Below, piece after piece: positions 54,551 through 64,000 of a stretch of 64,000 nucleotides of DNA. Both the position numbers and the translations under genes were made by a program. The stretch is from Diphasiastrum complanatum (Eukaryota; Streptophyta; Lycopodiopsida; Lycopodiales; Lycopodiaceae). The stretch covers positions 69,959,444-70,023,443 of the forward strand of contig CM055096.1 of the NCBI GenBank assembly GCA_029204225.1, given 5' to 3'. Within the stretch, counting starts at the first letter, position 1. The number at the start of each line of letters is the position of its first letter. A model generated the notes under the pieces. It was given only the letters and a program-made list of their open reading frames with translations. It ran no database searches and had not been told where the DNA came from.

Positions 54551-57500
54551 GAGTACTGATCAGCCATTCTTACATATGAGTAATAGTTTCAAGAGCATAC
54601 CATGGTTTCGAGAGAAGGTGAAAGTCAGAGAGCGAGAGAGAGAGAGTGTGTGTGTGTGTTTGTGTGTAATGTGAAAGAGAGATAGAAATCCGAGGGCTTG
54701 AGCTCCAAAAATCCTACAATCACAAAATAGCATAGCCTCCTTGAGGTAATGCCTCCATCCTCTTCTCTAAAGCACCTGTACACAACAAACAACAAAATGG
54801 CAGAGTTTGGATGCATCATCCTTTCATCCTCTAGGTAGAGGGGCACATTTCCACTTATATAGAAAGTGGAGAGTCCTTCCAAAGTGAGTGAGGTGTCAAG
54901 TTCAAGTGCATGAGGTGTGAGGAAGACTACAATTGGACTTAGGGTGAAGTGGAGTGCATGGATGAGGTGTATTAGTTAGAGAGTGTGACTGGGTGACGTG
55001 TATTAGCTTGGGAGAGTTATTATGGTGATTTGGCATATGAAGTGAGAGTGTGGGAGGGTGCCCCATTCTAGGTGTCAAATAGCCTAGAATGCATGTGGAA
55101 AAGTAGGTGGGAGGTAGGTGGTACAAGGTTCAAACTTGACTTTTGATTACATATAATTTTCTATGAATACAACTTGGGAATTCACCCAAGTGCAATTTTC
55201 CTAAGGAAGAGCCAAGGTATACGTCCAGCTTGTTTTTGCATAATGTCCATCAATTCCTAGGCCCTTTTTTTCTAGAGGTTGCCCATCCTAGATCATGGTC
55301 ATTGGCACTTATTTTCTAGAGGTTGCCCATCCTCAATCATGGTGGAAAATGTCACTAGGGTGATCAGACCCTGGGCCTTATCCTATTCTTTATAGACTCC
55401 TATGAGCCTTCATTATAGACTTAGTAATAAGCCTTCTTTATAGACTATGTTGAGCCTTCATTATAGACTTTGTCAAAAGCCTTCTTGATTACTGTCTTTA
55501 AGCTTAGAAAGCTTCTTGTTTCGAATCTTGTTTCTCCTGGCACTTTCTCGAGTACCTGCACATACCCTCAAAGAGAGGTCAGTCCTTAAGCCCAGAGGGC
55601 TTCTTATTCTTACTCTGATTCTTCAGGTACGTTCGTGTGTATCTGCACATACCTTCAAAGAAAGGTCAGTGTTCATAATACCATCAAACATGGTTCATAG
55701 AAGATTTTTAGTTCTACAGGTGTCAATGCCTGCTACTCAATTCATTAAAGTAATAAATTCATACAATATCCTAAAAGAATATTGATCATTGATAATTCTA
55801 TATCATCAAAGTCTATCTAGGTTTGAAGCTGGGAAAGTCTTTATTACTTAGGAGCACTTTGTCTCTACAAATTACAAGTATGCAGATCACATCACACAAT
55901 CACCATAGCGACTCCTCACAAGCTCTCAAAGATGGCACAACAAAAGTTAATAGATTACAAAGAACACTTTGTGAAATCAAAAGATCCGATATATCTGATA
56001 GTTTCAAAAAAGAATTATTATCTATATTATAAGTAGGCAATGCGATTAGAGATTTATTAGAAGGAGAAAGAGTAGTGGTAGTTCTAGGGCCTAAAAACGA
56101 TGTCCTATTTCAAGTTGGATCAAAATATGTACAATCATCTAAACTAACGCCTGTATCAGTAAAAAAAAGTTTCTATATCTATAGGCTTAGACTTGTCACC
56201 AAGAAAGCAATATTGGTTCCAGACGCAGAGGTACGAGTGGAGAGTAAACAAGATAAAAAGTACGCTTGAAATTGATATTAGATGTAGAAATCAGAAAAAT
56301 TGCGTGAAAATTCATGCTGGAGATGAGAAATTTATAAAAAAATTTCACATGTGTGGAAGCTGATCGATAGGACACATGTTGTTTTGTGATTGGTTGAAAT
56401 TTTTTTTCTGTACTAATAATGATTGATGCTACAGTTGTCACGCACTGAATGACATGTGGAACTCTCTGATTGGTGCACGTGTCACACCCCACGTGCCCCT
56501 CATCAATGAATCATAATGATGCGTATGGATGGACACGTGGATCATTGAAATGATGCCACATGAAACATTGATACAATATACTAAGTCTTGAAAAAGTTAG
56601 TTGCGATAGATTTAGATAGCTATGATTGGAGACGGAATTTTTGATGACTCCACTATTAATTTGAAGTCAAAATTTGGCCTGAAAATGATTGTTTTTAAAA
56701 ATCTAAAATAAAAAGGCATTGGTTGAGATAACATTGAGCGAGCTTTGTACAATATTTGACATCTTCCGATATTGTTAGCAATTGTTAGGAAAAGTCAGTT
56801 GTTAGATAACCATCTTTTTAATCAAATATAAGATGGCAAAAGAAGAGGCGGCGATTTTCCTCTCAAATTTATAAACTAGGAAATTTGTCTTTCTCCCAAA
56901 CGATAATGAAATATGAAGAATGAAATTGCAAATGTGATTTGCCAAATGCCATGAAAATTTTCCTATACTGTACAAAGCTCTCTTAATGTGCACCTTGCCA
57001 ATGGTTATTTATTCATTGTGGATTGGCTCGTTGGCAAGACAAATAAGGATGAGATTGCATAAAGTATATGTGAAACATGAAAAGACAAATTTGCAAGCCA
57101 TCGCTTGATTAACCTACAGGCTTGCTTTACAAGCAACTTGTATTATCTCCTATGTGTGTTCATTCTCATCTCTTTTGTGTTTTCATTGAAGCAATGTGTT
57201 CAGTAATTGCTATGGAAACATAAATTTCATGCCAAACAATCTTACAATACAAGAAGCTATAAAATCTTTTGCAAGTATTTAATTTCAAGCCAAACAATAC
57301 AACTAGTTTATTAGAATCTTTCACAAATTTGTTGTTTAAATACAGAGGTGTATTTCCCTCCTGAAAACCAATACCTTCAAAACACACAAAAAAAAAATCA
57401 TTCATGATGATATCCACCAACTAGGACACATCCACCTAGAACCAAAGTTTGATCTTCGCATGGGGCCTGGGGCCTGAGTCATCTACAAAGCTCCCCCTCA

Positions 57501-58450
57501 ATCCAAATTCATCATTACTTGCAGCCATCCATGTATAGATCATGTGCCTCCATCGAGAATCATTCATAGGTGCTCTTAGAACTCGTTGCCCCTGCACCCA
57601 GCTAAGGAAGTATAGAAGACTATCGAAATCTCTCCTTCTTGGTGTGCCTTCAAGATGGATAAACAAAACTTTGTAACTATGATATGCACATTCAACACTA
57701 AAAAATAATCTAAGCCTTTTGGCCAATTCAAGTTGCAACAAGAAGTTCTACTACAACTAGTGTATGGCTCATAAATGCCACATACATTGGGGCAGATGGA
57801 TTTTACCGTGAAATTGCAATATGGGATACCATGAATAGCTCTTTGTATTTGCTTGACTTTTTGTCATGGGTCACTCGTCCTTGGTTTAGGACATGCACCT
57901 CTATTTCTCCATCCTTGTTTCAAACTTTGGGCTTCCATCAATGTATTCAAGACACATGGCCTGTGCTATGGAGGCTGGCCTGAAGAGTTGAAGTCTAGTG
58001 GGGTTGATTACAAAAATTTGAACGTCTTAGATTTTGTAGGTTTTCTTTAAGATTTACTCCAGTAGTTGTAGGTTATTGTCATGATTTTGTCAAAGCCGAT
58101 TGTTTTTTGTAGATGAGTTTGTGTAAAATGTGTTTTTTTAATCCTTTTAGATTGCTAGACCATTTTATGTTTCTCAATTTCAACATGCACAACAAAATTG
58201 CTCGCAATCTTTCACCTTGTTTTATATTAGATAAATATTATCACATAGAAATATTCTTCTTTTGAAAAAGTTTTGTAGGTAGATTTGAGTGCCCACCCTA
58301 AAAATCCTAAAAGCTTAGTTCATAATAGAGATATCATGCAACTTTATGTGAGAGAAATGTATCATGGGCTTAAAACATCGCGGTTCACATGGTGGCCTAG
58401 TATGGCCTAGTATCGGTCACATCACTCAAAGAAAAATTCTTGTTAATGCA
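54551..58450. other. Spacer with short duplications, no supported gene
   Basis: Small tandem duplications: TTTTCTAGAGGTTGCCCATCCT at 55269 and 55314, GCCTTCATTATAGACTT around 55407 and 55455, and GCACATACC(C/T)TCAAAGA(G/A)AGGTCAGT at 55558 and 55642. Open frames at 55823-56032/56075-56269 (+) and 57436-57741 (-, 101 aa) were examined but match no family. 56430-56570 has several CACGTG/GACACGTGG words. Confidence 0.45.
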
Positions 58451-58490
58451 TCCTTAAATTTAAGAACCCATAGCAACTCAAATAAATGTG

Positions 58491-58532
<42 letters not shown>

Positions 58533-59015
58533 AACCATAACATATATATACATAGATAAATATATATCTCAAAATCAAAATATATATTTAAATGAATAAG
58601 GTAACATATATATATCAAAAAAAAGTTTTGTTTTTGGCTTGCCAATGTTGCATCCCTAAATTTAAGAACCCATAGCAACTCAAATAAATGTGTTTTGTGT
58701 GTGTGTGTGTGTGTGTACAACCATAGCATATATATATACATAGATAAATATATATCTCAAAATCAAAATATATATATTTATATTGAATAAGGTAACATAT
58801 ATATATCAAAAAAAAAGTTTTGTTTTTGGCTTGCCAATGCTGCGTCCCTAAATTTAAGAACCCATAGCAACTTAAATAAATGCGTTGTGTGTGTGTGTGT
58901 GTGTGTACAACCATAGCATATATATACATAGATAAATATATATCTCAAAATCAAAATATATATTTATACTGAATAAGGTAATAGATATATATCAAGGATA
59001 AAGTTTTGTTGTTGG
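58451..59015. repeat. Tandem repeat, three ~190-200 bp units with TG tracts
   Basis: Each unit has AAATTTAAGAACCCATAGCAAC, AAATAAATG(T/C)GTT, a (TG)n run, ACAACCATA(A/G)CATATATATA, AGATAAATATATATCTC, GAATAAGGTAA and (in two) GTTTTGTTTTTGGCTTGCC. Units start near 58451, 58651 and 58841. TG tract length shrinks from left to right. Confidence 0.92.
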
Positions 59016-60570
59016 CTTGCCCGAAGGATATGCATTCTCTTAAAGATGTTTCTTGGAGAAAGGCTCACATTGAGTGTCTGCCCAACAACTGCAACACCTT
59101 TATTTCTCAGCAATTTTCAAAATGTCATGGATAATACACACGTATATATATGATATGGTTTGCCTAACTAACGGCCAGATGCTTCCTCTGCTCTCCTGGG
59201 CTGGCTGCTGTAGTATTCTGTTACCAAACCCAGATAATGATTTTGATAGGAGTAGCTAGGAGGCTGCACAAATACCCCACCAGTGACCACAGCTCACCGC
59301 TGGCATCCGCACCTCACTGTTCACTGTCAAGTTTCAGCTGCCCAGTGCCCATCCTTGAAGCTCGGAACGTGGAAACATTCCAAGGAATATAACTCGCTCA
59401 CCTCACCTCACCTTCTGCTTTTAGCCTTTGTTTAGTTAAAATACAGGTGGCCGATGCAACAGAATCGGTGCCTATTGGCTCACTGGAAACAGCTCACTCT
59501 CCCCTGGCTTCGGCAGCTGCCGGCTTTCCAACTACACACCCACTTTTCATATGATCTGAACTAGATACCTACTCTTTTCTCTAAATAAGGCAAAAGCTTC
59601 CTCGAGGCCTTTGGCATGGCCGTGTACTACTAAAGTCTAGTCTACTAGAACTCCTACTCAAATTAAACAGCAAGGAGCCTCTTTTGACTTTATTTCGTTT
59701 CTATGACTTCTTTTGTTTTTAGCTTTGTCATGATGTAATGAATTGTTAGAAGCTAAATTGTCACTATTGCTATTCGGTCTTGACTCTTACGTCATTTTGA
59801 GCAATCAAATAAATTTTTAGTTTTATATTTTATTCTTTTGAGTTGCAATCATTGTCTTCATTTTTTTTTTAACTTATTAAATCTTGAGCTCACATTAAAA
59901 TTTTATAATGTTTCATGATTTTGTTTTGAATGGGCTCTTCAAATAATTAGTAAAAGTTTATATGAAAACCCAAATTTTATGGATATTTTTTACCATGAAA
60001 TTGATTTTCAATTTAGATCCAAAAATCTTTGATATTTTTTTTTGGGGGGGAAGGGCCCTGGAGAGGGAGCTCAAGGGCACCACCCCAAGTAGAACGCCCA
60101 AGGAAAATAGGTCTTCTCCTATGAGTGCCACAAGTGCGAGCTTTTTTTTTTGGATTTACTCTTTTTTTGAAAGTTTTTATAAAAATAGTAATGTTAATGT
60201 GGACAACCAATGAGTGGATGTAGTGGAAGGTGTATGCACTACCTATGTGGTAACCAGTCATTGGTTTATGAACATTATCTCAAGTACTCTTAGGTGTCAA
60301 TCTCTTGCTAGTTGTCCACATGAGAGTTTTGGTAGAAGTTGAAGTTTTTTTAGAAGCACACTTAAATTTTGTTTCTAAAGGTGGATCCAAAATACAAAGA
60401 ATAAAGGAGCACTTGGCCTGATGACTACCATACCTAATTCAAGTATCATATTTGTGTACAATATGAAATGTGGAATCAACTAGGTTGAGTCCGTTCCACA
60501 CTCAACCAATACAAGTAGCAACACTATGTACAACATGTAGTAATGTAGAAGAAGCAACTAGGCTTGTACG
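59016..60570. other. Spacer, no gene seen
   Basis: No protein family recognised in any frame. 59030-59560 has more balanced base content than the rest. 60036-60058 has adjoining T9 and G8 runs. Confidence 0.5.
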
Positions 60571-61073
60571 TGTTGGATTATTCTCCTTCTTACCAATCGA
60601 CTAGTCGATTTTAATCTTCATCCATTGTTTATCTAGTTCTACGAATTTTCCCGTGTTTTTATACAGTAGTCTGCAGAATTACAAGTGTTTTTACACAGTC
60701 TGCAGAATTACACGGAATTTACGACAGTGTCACCTTTTTCGCCTGACAAAAATCTCGTGTAAAATCACAGTGTCGCATTTTTCGCTTTTTCCAAAGAGCC
60801 TCAAATGTTAAGGAAATGACTCTGCCAAAGGGGACAACCCTAAATGAGATTTAAGGGCACCTTCTCTTTTTTTGAATTTTTTGCGAAAAACCCGACAATG
60901 TCGTCTGTGGCTGTTTTAGTTCATTTTTGCAGAGCTACAGTTTTGGTTCATTTATGCAGACATAACGTTTACGGCCAATTTCACCGCTTATCAGCAATCA
61001 ATGACAAGGACCGGATGGATGCCAGCTGATCACCAGCCAACTGGCAAACGTAATCCACGACCTAATTTCTTAG

Positions 61074-61080
61074 TATAAAT
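61074..61080 (+). promoter_or_regulatory. TATA-like box, possible LTR promoter
   Basis: TATAAAT lies 612-618 nt before the LTR end, in sequence otherwise without TATA motifs. Assigned only by position. Confidence 0.25.
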
Positions 61081-61205
61081 TGTTGTTCATATTCATACAA
61101 TTTTAATGATTATCAGAAGAAATTTTTTTTGAATATTTAGCTGTCTCTCGCTCTCAAGCCTGCGAGCTTGAACACTCTTGAGCATTCTAGCTCACTTCTT
61201 AGAGT

Positions 61206-61691
61206 TGTTTTAGAGATTGTTATTGCGCCACTGCGCTTATCAACATTGTGCTTAATTCAGACTTTCATTTTAGCCGCTCAAAGATAGCATAGAGTATGCA
61301 GTCTCGATCCGCAACTTATTGTACTCATTTACTTCTGTTGCGTTTTCATATTGAATCAATACTATCCTTTATTGCGTTCAATTTTCATCTCAGAATGTAT
61401 GTGTTTCTGTATTTCTTCGCGACTAATCGTGAACAATTCGTGACTAATTATTTGTCTGATAATTTTCGATGCTTAATTGTTTGGCTACGTAATCACTGTA
61501 GTACTAGCGATTTCAAAGTTAGTTACTATAAATTCAAACGTGATTTCTATCACTATTGTTTTTGTTTGAAATTAATAGGCGTAGCCATGCATGAAAAGTT
61601 TTCTTTCTAGACACTCGAATTATTTTCATTCATTTTTTTTCGAGTTCGTTTCTTTTTCGAGCTAGACCTATTTTCACACCACTTTTCAACA
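61206..61691 (+). repeat. Copia LTR, part shared with 51955-52475
   Basis: The right end ...TTTTCAACA precedes the PBS. The homology with the - strand copy starts at 61206. The full LTR may begin much further left (a TG near 60573; TATAAAT at 61074-61080 would then be the promoter), which is a guess. Confidence 0.65.
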
Positions 61692-61703
61692 TGATATCAG
61701 AGC
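61692..61703 (+). other. Primer-binding site, variant
   Basis: TGATATCAGAGC, one mismatch to TGGTATCAGAGC, directly follows the LTR. The same word recurs at 61735-61746, and a weaker form (CAATATCAGAGA) at 61810-61821. Confidence 0.75.
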
Positions 61704-61889
61704 AATTTCACTACTTCTTTATCTGATTCCAACATGATATCAGAGCGAAAGCTTTAATACTTGATATCTTTTGCGATATCAAATTGATATCATATTCTTC
61801 AATTCCTTTCAATATCAGAGAATTGATTTCCTATTGTTGGCATTACCACATCTTAGTGTCATCAATGCAATCGACAGACTAAGTTCCAG

Positions 61890-62513
61890 ATGGATTCTCA
61901 AAGTAAAGTTGGTCTTATCGCAGACAAGCTGAATGGATCCAATTATCATTCGTGGAAATTTAAGATGAAGACCTTGCTAATCACCAGCGACTTATGGGAT
62001 GTTGTTACAAGAGGTACAAAAGTAAAACTTGACGACGACGACTCAAAGTGGAAATCGAAGGACAGTAAAGCTTTCACGCTTATTGTCCTCAATATATCAG
62101 ATACACAGATTGGACACGTTGCTGAAGCTAAAACGTCAAGAGATGTTTGGGACATTTTGAACTCACTATATGACCTGAGGGACGTAACTACTAAGTTACA
62201 TCTACGAAGGAAATTCTTCACATTCAAAATGTCTACTGGTGATTCTCTTCAGAGTCACATTAACCAGTTTAAGAATCTCTTGCAACAGATGGCCGTTGTC
62301 GGATTAGTCATAGACGATCAAGACGCAATTATGACATTGCTTTCAGGCTTGTCCTCTACATATGAGAACTGGGTGATGATCATATCGACACACACAAGTT
62401 TAACTCTTACCACTATGTTGCTGCAAGAAGACAATAGAAGAAGTCAAGACACTTCTTCTACTTCCTCCTCTCAGGCTCTATATGTCAACAAAGGCTCGAA
62501 GCGACAGAAGTAA
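61890..62513 (+). CDS. Copia Gag (uninterrupted part)
   Basis: 207 codons from ATG: MDSQSKVGLIADKLNGSNYH, SWKFKMKTLL, DVWDILNSLYDL, LHLRRKFFTFKM, GDSLQSHINQFKNLLQQM and VIDDQDAIMTLLSGL, the UBN2-type copia Gag core. It ends in a serine-rich linker (SSTSSSQALYVNKGSK) at a TAA. The zinc knuckle CRYCKRNNHEIKDC follows about 90 nt later at 62598-62639 in another frame. So the full Gag is broken by a frameshift in the linker. It is the best-preserved member of this family here; the 8.6 kb copy has the same order with more damage. Confidence 0.85.
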   Translation: MDSQSKVGLIADKLNGSNYHSWKFKMKTLLITSDLWDVVTRGTKVKLDDDDSKWKSKDSKAFTLIVLNISDTQIGHVAEAKTSRDVWDILNSLYDLRDVTTKLHLRRKFFTFKMSTGDSLQSHINQFKNLLQQMAVVGLVIDDQDAIMTLLSGLSSTYENWVMIISTHTSLTLTTMLLQEDNRRSQDTSSTSSSQALYVNKGSKRQK

Positions 62514-63020
62514 AAAAGCTCCAAGAAGGCTGCAACGAATCATAAGCCGACTCAAGGTCAAGAACAATCATCGAATCCACAATCGAAGAAGAAGATGTTT
62601 TGCAGGTATTGCAAGCGCAATAACCATGAGATCAAGGACTGCCGAATTCTCCAAGCGAAGAATATAGCCAAGCCACCTGATCAACAAGCAAACATAGTTT
62701 CATCATATTGCACATCAATCTGAGCTCTTTGGACTTCGCTAGAACCGATCAAAGATTTTCAGCCATAGGAATATGGCGCCGGCTGGATTTTGGTCACAGT
62801 GGCGCTGGGAGCGACGCCGACGCCGGTGGCGCCGGAAGTAAAGCTTGTAAAGGTAACTTCACAACAACTAATGATGAGGATCTAGGTGGTGATGATTCTC
62901 TTTTGATGTGTTCTTCAAGTCCAATATCAAGTGAAGGTGACAAAGATTCTTTGTGGATGGATAGTGTAGAACAACTGATCAGACAGATCTCGATTCTACT
63001 AACAAAGTGCACAGTTTACT
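62514..63020 (+). pseudogene. Copia Gag zinc knuckle and protease trace
   Basis: KKMFCRYCKRNNHEIKDCRILQ-type residues (knuckle C-x2-C-x4-H-x4-C) lie at 62595-62655. A glycine/alanine/aspartate-rich stretch and a linker follow (DDSLLMCSSSPISSEGDKDS), then LWMDSVEQLIR near 62950, where proteases have W(I/M)DSGA(T/S). The glycine of DSG is replaced by valine. Homology then ends. Confidence 0.7.
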
Positions 63021-63429
63021 TGACAAAGGATGAGAAAGAAACAAACGCGAACTCGAAACATTTCTATTCGTGACCAACTCGAAAGATTTACGAAGGATTC
63101 ACGAAATTTGTCTTGCAGTCAACTCAAAAGATTTGTGAAACAGTTTCTTGTAGAAGCTCGTGGTTTTTTCTTGTTGAAGCTCGAAAGATTCGAGAACAGA
63201 ATCTTGTCACTAAATATATTGTTTCTTGTTCAAACCTCAGATGCCACGAAATTGTCATAAACAATTCGCAAAATATTCTAAATTCCTTTTTCAAGCTCAA
63301 AGTTGTCATCTCTCGCGAACAATTCGCGAAAGACGAAAATATTGCGAAGAGACAAGTGTTGCGAACGATTTGTGAAACACAAAGTTGTAACGAAGAGATG
63401 GATTGTCGCGAATAATTCGCGAACAGAAT
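63021..63429. repeat. TTCGCGAA/CGAAAGATT-rich stretch
   Basis: Short words CTCGAAAGATT, TTCGCGAA, GCGAAAGA and TTGTGAAAC recur every 20-40 bases over 400 bp. This could be the left part of the following LTR or a decayed tandem repeat. Confidence 0.5.
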
Positions 63430-63893
63430 TTATTCGACCCTAAAAATAGAGCATCTATATGAATATCAACCGTCGTAAACGGTTAGATATCTACTGTTAC
63501 AGAAATAAAAGGTCAAAAGGCATGTCCTGTAATAATATAAATACATGTGCACTACTCGTTGTAACCAATTCTCAGACACACAAACTGAAGAGATTCTCAA
63601 ACTCACTCAATCAGAGACACATCAGTGAGATAAGACAACAAGAGATGTATATTGATGATTCAAATTCAAAATTATAAATTCATTTTGATCAATAGCTTTT
63701 GTTTGTCTAAAATTGTCTTAAGTTGTCTCTTAATTCCGCATATTATTTTCACATGCATATTCAATCAGAGCAAATTTTGTTCTATTAGTACATAGATCAA
63801 ATACAGACCCGATTGAAGACACTGATATTAGTTTGATTTATTCAAACTTTCATCATGTTCTTTGTGGAAGAATAATTACTATTTTTCCTACAG
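63430..63893 (+). repeat. 5' LTR of a further copia element (left end uncertain)
   Basis: It ends ...CCTACA(G) next to a PBS. TATAAAT at 63536-63542 is a plausible promoter. The left end is not defined; it could lie within the 63.0-63.4 kb stretch. Confidence 0.6.
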
Positions 63894-63905
63894 TGGTATC
63901 AGAGC
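63894..63905 (+). other. Primer-binding site with two downstream repeats
   Basis: TGGTATCAGAGC at 63894-63905, then TGATATCAGAGC at 63929-63940 and TGGTATCATCGC at 63959-63970, each preceded by ACAG. The body of this element lies beyond the right edge. Confidence 0.9.
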
Positions 63906-64000
63906 TAACAGGTTCAAAGCTGATACAGTGATATCAGAGCGAGTCAGAGTTGATACAGTGGTATCATCGCACCCCTCTCAACATTCTTCATACATCCATC

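Larger units (their letters stand above)
60573..62720 (+). mobile_element. Ty1/copia element, LTR and gag only
   Basis: An LTR ending at 61691, a PBS-like site, a leader and a gag ORF with zinc knuckle, same family as the copia at 7.6-9.9 kb. Beyond about 62720 the protease region survives only as a trace (DSLWMDSV near 62950) and pol is missing. The next LTR (63.4-63.9 kb) differs in sequence. Confidence 0.8.

Noticed and set aside
60013-60261. Frames across the T9/G8 run at 60.04 kb
   Set aside because: Low-complexity sequence on both strands and no family match.

Overview
The window is plant nuclear DNA that is dominated by retrotransposons. The plant call rests on three things: Ty1/copia and Ty3/gypsy pol motifs throughout; primer-binding sites (PBS) complementary to the plant initiator-Met tRNA (TGGTATCAGAGC and close variants) next to TG...CA long terminal repeats (LTRs); and AT-rich, microsatellite-rich spacers. 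I see no bacterial operon, rRNA, tRNA gene or CRISPR array. The one long intact host-type gene encodes a DUF4470 protein with a MYND-finger-like N-terminus. As far as I know this family is common in fungi and not in the well-known seed-plant genomes, so a fern, lycophyte or bryophyte is a reasonable but unproven guess.

Layout. 1-4.1 kb: spacer with a GA microsatellite and a GGTTC-rich transposon-like block. 4.1-7.6 kb: a decayed + strand gypsy element. 7.6-9.9 kb: a + strand copia element with large internal deletions. 9.9-12.1 kb: spacer, possibly with the 5' exons of a - strand host gene, and a copia-type LTR. 12.16-15.22 kb: a compact non-autonomous LTR element with two LTRs, a five-hairpin leader and one Gag-like ORF. 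15.3-20.5 kb: copia RT/RNase H relics on both strands and two copies of an LTR-like repeat with CCAAT boxes. 20.9-23.4 kb: a dispersed repeat and a very AT-rich stretch. 23.46-25.12 kb: the DUF4470 gene. 25.84-29.19 kb: a 5'-truncated - strand copia. 29.2-40.8 kb: mostly spacer, with a conserved hairpin in two places, a terminal-inverted-repeat (TIR) element, a second copy of the 20.9 kb repeat, and microsatellites. 40.9-43.9 kb: a copia integrase relic and a non-autonomous element bounded by the CCAAT-box repeats. 43.9-51.95 kb: a second gypsy element whose RNase H is split by a nearly complete 6,081-bp copia (44267-50347, - strand) with a CCTCT target-site duplication (TSD). 51.95-54.0 kb: further LTR fragments. 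54.0-59.0 kb: minisatellites and spacer. 60.5-64.0 kb: a copia LTR plus gag of the same family as the 8 kb element, then the 5' LTR and PBS of another copia that runs off the right edge.

Nearly every TE reading frame has stops, frameshifts or deletions. The nested copia is the youngest insertion: its two 682-bp LTRs differ at about a dozen sites by eye. Its pol has an intact integrase D,D(35)E and reverse-transcriptase YVDD, but is broken by a nonsense codon and two frameshifts. Many reading frames begin at non-ATG codons, so I anchored starts to ATG where one was available.
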